64,000 nt of DNA from Lachnospiraceae bacterium (GCA_022766245.1 JALEPL010000014.1:60366-124365), one strand, 5' to 3'. Positions 50,912-59,523 are shown, counted from the stretch's first letter. Program-made: numbers and translations. Notes: generated by a model from the sequence alone, not told the origin.

Positions 50912-52237
50912 ATGGGAATTATTAAGGCAATTGCATCAGCAGTAGGCGGAGGTTTTGCAGATCAGTGGTTAGAGGTAATGGAAGCCAATGATATGGGAGA
51001 CCAGACCGTATTCACCAGCGGAGTAATGATCCGCAAGGGACAGAATACGAAGGGAACGGATAACACCGTCAGCAACGGTTCCATCATTCATGTATACGAC
51101 AACCAGTTCATGATGCTGGTAGATGGTGGTAAAGTGGTGGATTACACTGCAGAACCGGGTTATTACAAGGTGGATAATTCTTCCATGCCGTCCCTGTTTA
51201 ACGGACAGTTTGGCGACACCTTAAAGGAGTCTTTCAACCGTATCAAGTACGGTGGTCAGACACCTACCGTACAGAAAGTGTACTTTATCAATCTGCAGGA
51301 GATTAAGGGAATTAAGTTTGGTACCCATAATCCCATCAACTATTTTGACAACTTTTATAATGCAGAGCTTTCGCTCCGGGCACATGGTACATACTCCATC
51401 AAAATCGTAAACCCGCTGCAGTTCTATCAGGAAGTCATTCCGAGAAATAAGGATAGAGTGGAATTCCCTGCGGTAGCAGAGCAGTATGGAGAGGAGTTTC
51501 TGCAGGCACTGGAGTCTTCCATCAATCAGATGTCTCAGGATGGTATCCGCATTTCCTATGTACGTGGAAAAGAGCGTGAGATCGCAAAATACATGGCGCA
51601 GACTCTGGACGAAGAGTGGAACCAGATGCGTGGTATGGAAATCCAGGCAGTCGGATTTACTGTTTCATACGATAAGGATTCGCAGGATCTGATCAACATG
51701 AGAAACAAGGGCGCTATGATGGGTGGAGATCCCAGCGTGCTTCGTGGTATGGCAGTCAGCAATATCACAGAGGGTATCAAGAGTGCAGGCTCTAATTCCG
51801 CAGGTGCCATGACCGGATTCATGGGGGTTGGAATGGGAATGAATGCATTTAATTCGTCCATGGATAGTTTAAATCAGATGACCGCAGGAATGGGTGGCAA
51901 TCAAAACATGGGTAACCCGAATATGGCAATGGGAGCCATGGGTCAGGTAGCTCCCCAGCAGGCAGCACCTCAGCAGGCAGCTCCCCAGGCAGGCGGCTGG
52001 ACCTGTGAGTGTGGTCAGACAAATACCGGAAAGTTCTGCAGCAATTGTGGAAAGCCTCAGCCGGCTCCGGAACCTGCAGCAGCAGGCTGGACCTGTGAGT
52101 GTGGTACCGTAAATACCGGAAAGTTCTGCAGTGAGTGCGGAAAACCCATGCCGGTTGTATCGGATGAGTGGACCTGTGAGTGCGGAACCGTGAACAAAGG
52201 TAAGTTCTGCAGCAACTGTGGAAAGCCCAGAGCATAA
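50912..52237 (+). CDS. SPFH-domain protein (YdjI-like) with three C-terminal zinc ribbons
   Basis: The 441-residue protein has an SPFH/virion-core-like domain at about 25-250 (VFTSGVMIRKGQN, GSIIHVYDNQFMMLVDGGKVVDY split, LSLRAHGTYSIKIVNP). It has a Gly/Met/Ala-rich low-complexity segment at about 270-350. Three near-identical zinc ribbons follow, each WTCECGxxNxGKFCSxCGKP, at about 360-441. SPFH proteins scaffold membrane domains and respond to envelope stress. YdjI in Bacillus works in membrane maintenance. The triplicated ribbon looks like recent tandem duplication. AGGAGG precedes the start. Confidence 0.85.
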   Translation: MGIIKAIASAVGGGFADQWLEVMEANDMGDQTVFTSGVMIRKGQNTKGTDNTVSNGSIIHVYDNQFMMLVDGGKVVDYTAEPGYYKVDNSSMPSLFNGQFGDTLKESFNRIKYGGQTPTVQKVYFINLQEIKGIKFGTHNPINYFDNFYNAELSLRAHGTYSIKIVNPLQFYQEVIPRNKDRVEFPAVAEQYGEEFLQALESSINQMSQDGIRISYVRGKEREIAKYMAQTLDEEWNQMRGMEIQAVGFTVSYDKDSQDLINMRNKGAMMGGDPSVLRGMAVSNITEGIKSAGSNSAGAMTGFMGVGMGMNAFNSSMDSLNQMTAGMGGNQNMGNPNMAMGAMGQVAPQQAAPQQAAPQAGGWTCECGQTNTGKFCSNCGKPQPAPEPAAAGWTCECGTVNTGKFCSECGKPMPVVSDEWTCECGTVNKGKFCSNCGKPRA

Positions 52238-52274
52238 AAACTAAGAAATATAAAAGAGCGAGTAGCTCCATCTT

Positions 52275-52301
52275 CAGGCGCAGCTGATTTGGCTGCGCCT
52301 G
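52275..52301 (+). terminator. Terminator-like hairpin after the SPFH gene
   Basis: CAGGCGCAGC (52275-52284), 7-nt loop, GCTGCGCCTG (52292-52301): a strong 10-bp stem, but only a poor T tract (ATTTGCGTTT). Confidence 0.6.
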
Positions 52302-52402
52302 ATTTGCGTTTAAAATTCGCCCTTGTCATCCCCTGCTTAATATGTTACTATCTTCCTTGTGAGTACAAATGTAGTTGTACCGCAAACACCAGGAGGTGTA
52401 AT

Positions 52403-52846
52403 ATGGCAGATAGCACGAAATACTATGTGTTAAAGGATAAGGCTGTACCGGAGGTGTTGCTGAAGGTGGTGGAGGCCAAGCGTTTGCTGGAAACCGGCAA
52501 GGCGATGTCTGTGCAGGAAGCCACGGATAAGGTGGAGATTAGCCGAAGTTCCTTTTACAAGTATAAGGATGATATCTTTCCTTTTCACGACAATGCAAAG
52601 GGAAGAACCATTACGATGGTGATTCAGCTGGATGATGAACCGGGTTTGTTATCCACAGTCTTAAATATCGTGGCAGAGTTTCATGCCAACATTCTGACCA
52701 TCCATCAGTCCATACCGGTCAATGGGGTAGCATCCCTGACCTTGAGCATTGATGTGTTGAAGGAAACGGGGGATTTGTCTCAGATGGTAGACCGGGTGGA
52801 AGCGCAGGATGGCATACATTATTTGAAAATATTATCTAGGGAGTGA
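52403..52846 (+). CDS. ACT-domain protein, PheB/UPF0735 family
   Basis: The 147-residue protein has an N-terminal segment with a helix-turn-helix-like part (SVQEATDKVEISRSSFYKYKDDIF) and a C-terminal ACT domain (ITMVIQLDDEPGLLSTVLNIVAEFHANILTIHQSI, read as two elements). PheB-like proteins lie near amino-acid biosynthesis genes and are thought to sense amino acids. AGGAGGTG precedes the start at 52403. The homoserine dehydrogenase gene begins 8 bp after it. Confidence 0.9.
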   Translation: MADSTKYYVLKDKAVPEVLLKVVEAKRLLETGKAMSVQEATDKVEISRSSFYKYKDDIFPFHDNAKGRTITMVIQLDDEPGLLSTVLNIVAEFHANILTIHQSIPVNGVASLTLSIDVLKETGDLSQMVDRVEAQDGIHYLKILSRE

Positions 52847-52853
52847 CAAACAG

Positions 52854-54053
52854 ATGAAAGCAGCAGTAATGGGATACGGAACCATCGGTTCCGGTGTAGT
52901 AGAAGTATTGGAGATTAATAAAGACAGCATTGCAAAGCGCGTAGGTGATGAGATTGAGGTAAAATATGTGTTGGATCTCCGTGAGTTTGAAGGCGACCCG
53001 ATTCAGAAAAAAATCGTACATGATTACCAGGTTATTGCAAATGATCCGGAAATCCGTCTGGTGGTGGAGACCATGGGCGGGGTGGAGCCGGCTTTTACTT
53101 TTGTAAAAGCAATGCTGGAGGCAGGAAAACATGTGGCTACTTCCAATAAAGCATTGGTGGCAGAGAAAGGTTCGGAGCTCATCGCCATTGCTAAGGCGCA
53201 TAACGTGAATTTCATGTTCGAGGCCAGTGTGGGCGGAGGAATCCCCATTATCCGGAGCATTAACCGCTGCCTGGTGGCTGATGTGGTGGAGGAGATTACC
53301 GGCATCTTAAACGGAACCACCAACTATATGATGACAAAAATGACCGTAGAGGGATCAGAGTTTGCAGATGTGTTAAAGGATGCTCAGGATAAGGGCTATG
53401 CAGAGAAGGATCCTACTGCAGATATTGAGGGCTATGATGCCTGCCGTAAGATTGCTATCCTTACATCTTTGGTATGTGGACAACAGGTAGACTATCAGGA
53501 TATCCCCACTGAGGGAATCAGCAAAATTACTGCAGTGGATATCAAATATGCCAAGGCTATGGGCCGTGCAATCAAGCTTCTTGCCACCAGCAAAAAGGTG
53601 GGAGACAGCTACAGTGTCATGGTGGCACCCTGTCTTTTGGCACCGGAGCATCCGCTCTATTCTGTCAATGATGTATACAACGCCGTGTTTGTGCACGGAA
53701 ATGTATTGGGTGATGCTATGTTCTACGGCAGTGGCGCAGGAAAGCTTCCCACAGCCAGTGCGGTAGTGGTGGACATGGTAGAGAGTGCCAAGCATTTAGA
53801 CAAGCATATCCCGGTGGAATGGCATCCGGAGAAGCTGCAGCTGGTAGATTCCGGTTTGTCCGAGAATCGTTTCTTTGTGAGAACCACAGCAGAGGAAGCT
53901 GCAATCAAAAACATCTTTGGCGATGTGGAATTCGTGAAGGCGGAAGGTGTTTCCGGTGAAATCGGTTTTGTAACTTCTGTGATGACAGAGGCAGATTACA
54001 AGGTGAAAGCAGCAGAGCTTTCCGATGTGATTCAGATGATTCGTGTGAAATAG
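52854..54053 (+). CDS. hom: Homoserine dehydrogenase
   Basis: The 399-residue enzyme reduces aspartate semialdehyde to homoserine for threonine and methionine synthesis. It has the NAD(P) motif VMGYGTIGSGVVEVL, HVATSNKALVAEKG, and the catalytic region FEASVGGGIPIIRSINRCLVAD with GILNGTTNYMMTKM, KGYAEKDPTADIEGYDACRK. The regulatory end after residue about 340 is short (NRFFVRTTAEEAAIKNIFGD to GEIGFVTSVM) and looks like a reduced ACT domain. The separate ACT protein just upstream may take part in feedback control; this is inference. Confidence 0.95.
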   Translation: MKAAVMGYGTIGSGVVEVLEINKDSIAKRVGDEIEVKYVLDLREFEGDPIQKKIVHDYQVIANDPEIRLVVETMGGVEPAFTFVKAMLEAGKHVATSNKALVAEKGSELIAIAKAHNVNFMFEASVGGGIPIIRSINRCLVADVVEEITGILNGTTNYMMTKMTVEGSEFADVLKDAQDKGYAEKDPTADIEGYDACRKIAILTSLVCGQQVDYQDIPTEGISKITAVDIKYAKAMGRAIKLLATSKKVGDSYSVMVAPCLLAPEHPLYSVNDVYNAVFVHGNVLGDAMFYGSGAGKLPTASAVVVDMVESAKHLDKHIPVEWHPEKLQLVDSGLSENRFFVRTTAEEAAIKNIFGDVEFVKAEGVSGEIGFVTSVMTEADYKVKAAELSDVIQMIRVK

Positions 54054-54070
54054 TTACATTTATATAAAAA

Positions 54071-54107
54071 ATCCCTTTTCGCTGTATTTGCGGAAAGGGA
54101 TCTTTTT
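54071..54107. terminator. Terminator between hom and the convergent DUF2752 gene
   Basis: ATCCCTTT (54071-54078) and AAAGGGAT (54094-54101) with inner CGC/GCG pairs, A-rich on the left and TCTTTTTATTT on the right; it can serve both strands. Confidence 0.85.
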
Positions 54108-54555
54108 ATTTCAGTGGCAGCAGATCAATTCCCCATACCAGAAGAAACAGATTTTTGATAAAAAAATTTGCAATGATTAATATCATTGCCACCCAAAGCA
54201 TCCAGTCATGGTAATGCAGGACAAAGCGAAATTCTTTTTTGGCAATGCGTCCGATTGTCTGGCTGATCATAAAATATCCACCTACCAACACGGTGTATAT
54301 CACAATGGGATGGTACAAACATGATTTAAGAAAATTCCCATGCAGGAAAAGCAGCACTGCACGGGTGCCACCGCATCCGGGACAGTACAGCCCGGTCATG
54401 GAATGGAAGAAGCAGGGAGCCAGATGCCGGGACAACTGAAATCCGGTGATGCTGCAGAATAAAAAATAGGCTGCAATCACGCCAAGGACAGTCCAGCCGA
54501 TGATATAAAAAGCCCGATCCAAAGCAGGAGTTACGGGATGTGATTTTTTGTTCAT
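54106..54555 (-). CDS. DUF2752 membrane protein
   Basis: The 149-residue protein has three or four membrane segments and the DUF2752 signature CFFHSMTGLYCPGCGGTRA, with the CPGCGGTR motif that may bind a metal. The start at 54555 (MNKKSHPVTP) follows GGAGG on the - strand. A consensus promoter lies at 54595-54623. No function is known for the family. Confidence 0.9.
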   Translation of the reverse strand: MNKKSHPVTPALDRAFYIIGWTVLGVIAAYFLFCSITGFQLSRHLAPCFFHSMTGLYCPGCGGTRAVLLFLHGNFLKSCLYHPIVIYTVLVGGYFMISQTIGRIAKKEFRFVLHYHDWMLWVAMILIIANFFIKNLFLLVWGIDLLPLK

Positions 54556-54594
54556 TGAAACCTCCGATATTTTTGTGAAATAATTATTACACAA

Positions 54595-54623
54595 ATTATA
54601 TAGGGGTCAGGGAAAAATGTCAA
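54595..54623 (-). promoter_or_regulatory. Consensus promoter of the DUF2752 gene (- strand)
   Basis: On the - strand: TTGACA (54623-54618), 17-nt spacer, TATAAT (54600-54595). Both hexamers are perfect consensus. Confidence 0.85.
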
Positions 54624-54630
54624 AGCGGTG

Positions 54631-54659
54631 TTGCATTTGGCGGGGGCGGGTGTTATGAT
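54631..54659 (+). promoter_or_regulatory. Promoter of the SprA-like gene
   Basis: TTGCAT (54631-54636), 17-nt spacer, TATGAT (54654-54659). Transcription would start at about 54666, placing the hairpin at 54665-54683 at the extreme 5' end of the message. The promoter is back to back with the DUF2752 promoter, 7 bp apart. Confidence 0.6.
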
Positions 54660-54664
54660 TTTTA

Positions 54665-54683
54665 TAACTATTCTGAATAGTTA
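54665..54683 (+). repeat. Short-loop hairpin of the dispersed family
   Basis: TAACTATTC, one T, GAATAGTTA: a perfect 9-bp inverted repeat. It is the same design as 7603-7623 but with a different, still paired, stem. Confidence 0.65.
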
Positions 54684-54725
54684 CGATTTTTACAACATGA
54701 TAACAAGAGAAGGGAGGCGGATGAT

Positions 54726-55196
54726 ATGCCAATCGGTGCATTGGGAGGAAGTTCATATGCAGGAACCGGAGTTTATGGAATGGGTGGATATTCTGCAGTA
54801 TCCGGAGACGGGAATCAGACGCAGGATGTATCTGGCCAGAAGGAATGTCAGACCTGTAAGAACCGCAAGTATCAGGATGGTTCAGACGAGAACGTATCCT
54901 TTAAGTCAGCGTCTCATATTTCGCCGGAGGCAGCTGGTGCCCGGGTATCCGCCCATGAGGCAGAGCACGTGGCCAATGCCTACACCAAGGCGGCTCAAAA
55001 GGGCGGAGAGGTAGTGTCTGCCAGCGTGAGCATTCACACCGCCACCTGCCCGGAATGTGGCAGAGTGTATGTGGCCGGAGGAGAGACCCGCACCATGATC
55101 CGCTATCCCAATGAGAGTAATCCCTATCAGCAGCAGCGCAAGACCCAGGATGCGGCGAATCTGACAGGAGCCAATGTGGATTATCGTTTGACTTGA
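54726..55196 (+). CDS. SprA-related putative metalloprotease-like protein
   Basis: The 156-residue protein starts with a Gly/Tyr-rich stretch. It has a CQTCKNRKY motif at about 41-49 and then a region like the SprA-related family (PF12118): SFKSASHISPEAAGARVSAHEAEHVANAY, read in two parts, with an HExxH-like HEAEH at about 77-81. A second Cys pair (CPECGRVYVAGGETRT) follows. The two CxxC pairs may bind one zinc. Catalysis has not been shown for the family to my knowledge. AGGGAGG upstream supports the start. Confidence 0.7.
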   Translation: MPIGALGGSSYAGTGVYGMGGYSAVSGDGNQTQDVSGQKECQTCKNRKYQDGSDENVSFKSASHISPEAAGARVSAHEAEHVANAYTKAAQKGGEVVSASVSIHTATCPECGRVYVAGGETRTMIRYPNESNPYQQQRKTQDAANLTGANVDYRLT

Positions 55197-55221
55197 TAGA
55201 AAAAATCTTTTTGTGTATAAT
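55193..55221 (+). promoter_or_regulatory. Promoter of tex
   Basis: TTGATA (55193-55198), 17-nt spacer, TATAAT (55216-55221), overlapping the end of the SprA-like gene. Confidence 0.7.
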
Positions 55222-55256
55222 GGCACTGATATATGCAGAAAGAAGAGGATTTATTT

Positions 55257-57401
55257 ATGGATATCATTGCAAAGCTGGCAGAGGAACTGGGGATTCGAAA
55301 GGCTCAGGCGGAAGCTGCCGTAAAATTAATAGATGAAGGGAACACCATTCCCTTTATTGCCCGTTATCGAAAAGAGGTCACCGGTTCCTTGAATGATGAG
55401 GTACTGCGTAACCTCTTTGAACGGTTAGGGTATTTGAGAAATCTTCAGGAGAAGAAGGAGCAGGCCATTGCAGTCATTGAAGAGCAGGGCAAGCTGACAC
55501 CGGAGCTGCGCGCACAGATTGAGGCGGCTGAGACTCTGGTGGTGGTGGAGGATTTGTATCGCCCTTACCGTCCGAAGCGCCGCACCCGCGCCACCATTGC
55601 GAAGGAAAAAGGTTTAGAGCCTTTGGCAAATGTGATTGCCCTTCAGATGACAAAGGAGCCGATAGAAAAGGAAGCAGAGAAGTTCATCGATTCCGAGAAA
55701 GAGGTCAATACCATTCAGGATGCCATCGATGGAGCTAAGGACATTTTGGCAGAGCGCATATCAGATGAGGCGGATTATCGTATCCGTATCCGCGAGCTTA
55801 CCATGAAGCAGGGACGCATTTTGTCCGCAGCAAAGGATCCGGAGTCAGAGTCAGTCTACGAGATGTATTATGATTTTGATGAGCCCCTGGCTAAATTGGC
55901 CGGGCACAGAATTCTGGCCATCAATCGTGGAGAGGCGGAAAAAGTTCTTACGGTGAAGATTGAGGCACCGGTGGATCAGATTCTCAATTATTTGAATAAG
56001 CAGGTCATCACCCGGGACAATTCCTATACCACCCGGATTTTACAAGAAGTCATCGAGGACAGCTATCAGAGGCTGATTGCACCGGCCATTGAGCGCGAGA
56101 TTCGAAGCAGCCTTACTGAGACGGCCGAGGATGGTGCCATCAAGGTCTTTGGCAAAAACTTAGAGCAGCTTTTGATGCAGCCACCCATCGCAGGACAAGT
56201 TGTGCTGGGCTGGGATCCGGCATTCCGTACCGGGTGTAAGCTGGCAGTAGTAGACCCTACCGGAAAAGTGCTGGACACTACAGTGATTTATCCCACCGCT
56301 CCCCAGAATAAAGTGGAAGAGGCGAAGGTTGTACTGAAAAAGCTGATTTCCAAATACCATATCACCCTGATTTCTCTGGGGAATGGGACGGCATCCAGAG
56401 AGTCCGAGCAGGTCATTGTAGAACTGTTAAAGGAACTGCCGGTGAAGGTGCAGTATATTATTGTAAATGAGGCTGGAGCCTCAGTATATTCTGCCAGCAA
56501 GCTTGCCACAGAGGAGTTTCCGAATTTTGATGTGGGACAGAGAAGTGCCACATCCATGGCCAGACGTCTGCAGGATCCCCTGGCTGAGCTGGTGAAGATT
56601 GACCCGAAGTCTATCGGAGTAGGTCAGTATCAGCATGACATGAATCAGAAGAAACTCAGCGAAGCCTTAGGAGGTGTAGTTGAGGACTGCGTAAATAAAG
56701 TAGGTGTGGACTTAAACACAGCATCCGCATCTTTGATGGAATATATTTCCGGCATTACAAAAACGATTGCAAAAAATATTGTGGCATACCGGGAAGAGAA
56801 TGGACAGTTCAGAAGCAGAAGCCAGCTTCTTAAGGTGGCAAAGCTGGGACCGAAAGCCTATGAGCAGTGTGCAGGCTTTATGCGTATTACCGGAGGAAAG
56901 AATCCACTGGATTCCACCGGTGTGCATCCGGAGAGCTATGGCGCAGCCACCGAACTCCTCACCAGCTTAGGCTATACCATGGAGGATGTGGCGCAGAGAA
57001 ATCTGGCAGGCATCTCCAAGAAGGTGAAGGATTACAAAAAGACGGCAGAGCAGCTTGGCATCGGTGAGATTACCCTTAAAGATATCGTAAAGGAGTTGGA
57101 GAAGCCGGCCAGAGATCCCAGAGAGGATATGCCTGCCCCCATTTTGCGCAGCGATGTGTTGGCTATGGAGGATTTGAAGGAAGGCATGGTGTTAAAGGGG
57201 ACGGTTCGAAATGTTATCGACTTTGGAGCCTTTGTGGACATCGGAGTTCACCAGGACGGATTGGTACATATTTCTCAAATGAGTGAGAAATATATTAAGC
57301 ATCCGTTGGAGGTGGTCAGTGTTGGCGATGTTGTGGATGTGAAAGTGCTGAGCGTGGATCTGAAAAAACAGCGGATTGCGCTTACCATGAAGGGAATCTA
57401 G
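55257..57401 (+). CDS. tex: Tex family RNA-binding transcription accessory protein
   Basis: The 714-residue protein resembles eukaryotic Spt6. It has an N-terminal Tex helical domain (EELGIRKAQAEAAVKLIDEG, PFIARYRKEVTGSLND), a YqgF/RNase H-like domain at about 320-450 (GWDPAFRTGCKLAVVDPTG), helix-hairpin-helix motifs at about 490-560 (DLNTASASLMEYISGI) and a C-terminal S1 RNA-binding domain at about 640-714 (LKGTVRNVIDFGAFVDIGVHQDGLVH, split). It probably acts on RNA polymerase or stalled transcription. The start at 55257 is favoured by AAGAAGAGG; an ATG at 55233 is the alternative. Confidence 0.95.
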   Translation: MDIIAKLAEELGIRKAQAEAAVKLIDEGNTIPFIARYRKEVTGSLNDEVLRNLFERLGYLRNLQEKKEQAIAVIEEQGKLTPELRAQIEAAETLVVVEDLYRPYRPKRRTRATIAKEKGLEPLANVIALQMTKEPIEKEAEKFIDSEKEVNTIQDAIDGAKDILAERISDEADYRIRIRELTMKQGRILSAAKDPESESVYEMYYDFDEPLAKLAGHRILAINRGEAEKVLTVKIEAPVDQILNYLNKQVITRDNSYTTRILQEVIEDSYQRLIAPAIEREIRSSLTETAEDGAIKVFGKNLEQLLMQPPIAGQVVLGWDPAFRTGCKLAVVDPTGKVLDTTVIYPTAPQNKVEEAKVVLKKLISKYHITLISLGNGTASRESEQVIVELLKELPVKVQYIIVNEAGASVYSASKLATEEFPNFDVGQRSATSMARRLQDPLAELVKIDPKSIGVGQYQHDMNQKKLSEALGGVVEDCVNKVGVDLNTASASLMEYISGITKTIAKNIVAYREENGQFRSRSQLLKVAKLGPKAYEQCAGFMRITGGKNPLDSTGVHPESYGAATELLTSLGYTMEDVAQRNLAGISKKVKDYKKTAEQLGIGEITLKDIVKELEKPARDPREDMPAPILRSDVLAMEDLKEGMVLKGTVRNVIDFGAFVDIGVHQDGLVHISQMSEKYIKHPLEVVSVGDVVDVKVLSVDLKKQRIALTMKGI

Positions 57402-57405
57402 CAGG

Positions 57406-57434
57406 TTGTTTCTTTGTCGGTAGAATGTTATACT
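57406..57434 (+). promoter_or_regulatory. Promoter of the YcxB-like gene
   Basis: TTGTTT (57406-57411), 17-nt spacer, TATACT (57429-57434), giving a very short leader before the ATG at 57451. Confidence 0.5.
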
Positions 57435-57450
57435 AGATAGGAGGCGCAGT

Positions 57451-57951
57451 ATGCCCATCGAGTTTGAAGTAAAATTGAACCAGAAGGATATGTATCGGTT
57501 TCATATGCATCATATCTATACCAGTGTGAATGGCTTCCTTTCCATTGTGTTTGCCATCCTTGCATTTGCCATGGCAGTGAATGCGTATGGTAAGGGCCTC
57601 AGCAATTATGTGGTGGTATATATTCTTTTGGGAATCGTGTTTTTGATTTACTTTCCGTTGAACTCTAAGTTCAAGTCATCCGTTCAGTTGGCAGCGCCCA
57701 ATGGATTGAAGGATGGCATCCGCTATCAGTTCACCGATGAGAAAATTAAGGTGTCTGTGGGCGAGGAGAGTATCGAATTTATGTGGAATCAGATTTATAA
57801 GATGCAGTCAACCAAGCATCAGATTCTGATTTATACCAGCAGAAAGCATGCTTATATTATCACCAGGGAAGCAGTGGGTGATCAATATGAGGCATTGTAC
57901 CAGATGGCAGGGCGCTGTCTGGAAAAATATCAGAATTGTATGAAGGCGTGA
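57451..57951 (+). CDS. YcxB-like membrane protein
   Basis: The 166-residue protein has two membrane segments at about 28-45 and 52-70, preceded by a beta-rich start (EFEVKLNQKDMYRFHMHHIY). The soluble C-terminal part (GIRYQFTDEKIKVSVGEESIEFMW, ILIYTSRKHAYIITREA) matches the YcxB-like domain. The family has no known function. AGGAGG is 6 nt before the ATG. The t6A gene tsaE starts 7 bp after it. Confidence 0.85.
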   Translation: MPIEFEVKLNQKDMYRFHMHHIYTSVNGFLSIVFAILAFAMAVNAYGKGLSNYVVVYILLGIVFLIYFPLNSKFKSSVQLAAPNGLKDGIRYQFTDEKIKVSVGEESIEFMWNQIYKMQSTKHQILIYTSRKHAYIITREAVGDQYEALYQMAGRCLEKYQNCMKA

Positions 57952-57958
57952 ACATACT

Positions 57959-58390
57959 ATGATTTATGAAACATGGAGTGCCGAGGAAACAGAAAAATTA
58001 GGCGTGATGCTTGGTGAACAGGCACAGCCGGGAGATTTATATACGCTGATTGGAGATCTGGGTGTCGGGAAAACGGTTTTGACTCAGGGAATCGCTAAGG
58101 GGCTGGAAATTACCGAGCCCATCTGCAGCCCTACCTTTACCATTGTGCAGATATATGAGGAGGGGCGTCTGCCCTTTTATCATTTTGATGTGTATCGCAT
58201 CGGTGATGTGGAGGAAATGGAGGAAATCGGCTACGAGGATTACTTTTATGGGGATGGGCTTACCATGATTGAGTGGGCGAACCTGATCGAGGAGCTGCTT
58301 CCTGCCCATTATAAGCAGATTACCATCGAAAAGGATCTGGAGAAGGGATTTGACTATCGGCGCATTACCATAGAAGAGGTGACACAATGA
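57959..58390 (+). CDS. tsaE: tRNA t6A37 modification ATPase TsaE
   Basis: The 143-residue P-loop ATPase helps TsaB and TsaD transfer threonylcarbamoyl to A37 of ANN-decoding tRNAs. Motifs are Walker A GDLGVGKTVLTQGIAKGL, SPTFTIVQIYEEG, FYHFDVYRIGDVEEMEEIG and MIEWANLIEELLP. It overlaps tsaB by 4 bp (ATGA). Confidence 0.95.
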   Translation: MIYETWSAEETEKLGVMLGEQAQPGDLYTLIGDLGVGKTVLTQGIAKGLEITEPICSPTFTIVQIYEEGRLPFYHFDVYRIGDVEEMEEIGYEDYFYGDGLTMIEWANLIEELLPAHYKQITIEKDLEKGFDYRRITIEEVTQ

Positions 58391-59088
58391 AAGTATTAGG
58401 CTTGGACAGTTCAGGATTGGTGGCCAGCGTGGCAGTGGTGGAGGATCAGGAACTTCGGGGAGAGTTCACCGTCAATTTTAAAAAGACGCACTCCCAGACA
58501 CTTCTTCCCATGCTGGATGAACTGGCGCAGATGATTGAACTGGATTTGAATACCATAGATGCCATTGCAGTGGCGGGTGGACCTGGTTCTTTTACGGGAC
58601 TTCGTATCGGCTCTGCTACGGCCAAGGGTTTGGGACTGGCCTTGGATAAGCCGTTGGTGCATGTTCCTACCATTGATGCTCTGGCATATAATCTATATGG
58701 AGCGAAGGATTTGATCTGTCCCTTGATGGATGCCAGAAGAAATCAGACCTACACTGGGCTTTATCATTTTGATGAGGCAGGTGTGATGCAGGTGGATCTG
58801 TCCCAGTGCGCAGTGGGTATCGAAGAGATTTTGGACAAAATCAACGAAAAACAGCAGCCGGTTATTTTTCTGGGAGATGGAGTTTCGGTGTTTGAGGAAA
58901 TCATCCGACAAAACTGTAAGGTTCCTTACCAGTTTGCCCCGGCTCATGTGAATAAACAGCGTGCAGCAGCAGTGGCAGCTTTGGGACTGATCTATTTCAA
59001 AGAGGGCAGATACGAGTCGGCTGCTGAACACAAACCGGATTATCTTCGCCTGTCACAGGCAGAGCGGGAAAGAATGGAGAAGCAGTAG
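58387..59088 (+). CDS. tsaB: tRNA t6A37 modification protein TsaB
   Basis: The 233-residue ASKHA-fold protein is the inactive paralogue that dimerises with TsaD. It starts VLGLDSSGLVASVAVVED and includes HSQTLLPMLDELAQM, AGGPGSFTGLRIGSATAKGL and PLMDARRNQTYTGLY. It joins rimI directly, with no gap. Confidence 0.95.
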   Translation: MKVLGLDSSGLVASVAVVEDQELRGEFTVNFKKTHSQTLLPMLDELAQMIELDLNTIDAIAVAGGPGSFTGLRIGSATAKGLGLALDKPLVHVPTIDALAYNLYGAKDLICPLMDARRNQTYTGLYHFDEAGVMQVDLSQCAVGIEEILDKINEKQQPVIFLGDGVSVFEEIIRQNCKVPYQFAPAHVNKQRAAAVAALGLIYFKEGRYESAAEHKPDYLRLSQAERERMEKQ

Positions 59089-59523
59089 ATGACCATCAAC
59101 AGAATGCGGGAAGAGGATCTTTCCCAGGTGGCAGTGTTGGAGCAGCAGCTATTTTCGGAACCATGGAGTGAGCAGGGATTCCGCGACACACTGGATATGG
59201 ATGGTGTGATTTTTCTGGTGGCGCGGGATGGAGAAAACTGCATGGGATATTGCGGAATCTATCTGGCGGCGGATGAAGGAGAGATCACCAATGTGGCGGT
59301 ACATCCGCACTATCGAAGAAAAGGAGTAGCCAGATGCCTTTTGCAGCAGCTTCTGCAGCAGGCGAAGGAGCGTGGGGCAACCCATATATTTTTGGAGGTA
59401 AGAAGCTCCAATGAAGGGGCGAGGACTCTCTATGAGAAGTTGGGGTTTGCAGTCTGTGGGGTGAGAAAAAATTTTTACCAGAAGCCCACGGAGGATGCCT
59501 GTGTGATGGTGCTTGACCAGTAA
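59089..59523 (+). CDS. rimI: Ribosomal protein S18-alanine N-acetyltransferase
   Basis: The 144-residue GNAT protein has LEQQLFSEPWSEQGF, GYCGIYLAADEGEITNVAVHPHYRRKGVARCLL (acetyl-CoA loop, split) and SNEGARTLYEKLGFAVCGVRKNFY, all typical of RimI. It acetylates the N-terminus of ribosomal protein S18 and perhaps others. The cluster tsaE-tsaB-rimI is standard in Bacillota, with tsaD three genes downstream here. Confidence 0.93.
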   Translation: MTINRMREEDLSQVAVLEQQLFSEPWSEQGFRDTLDMDGVIFLVARDGENCMGYCGIYLAADEGEITNVAVHPHYRRKGVARCLLQQLLQQAKERGATHIFLEVRSSNEGARTLYEKLGFAVCGVRKNFYQKPTEDACVMVLDQ

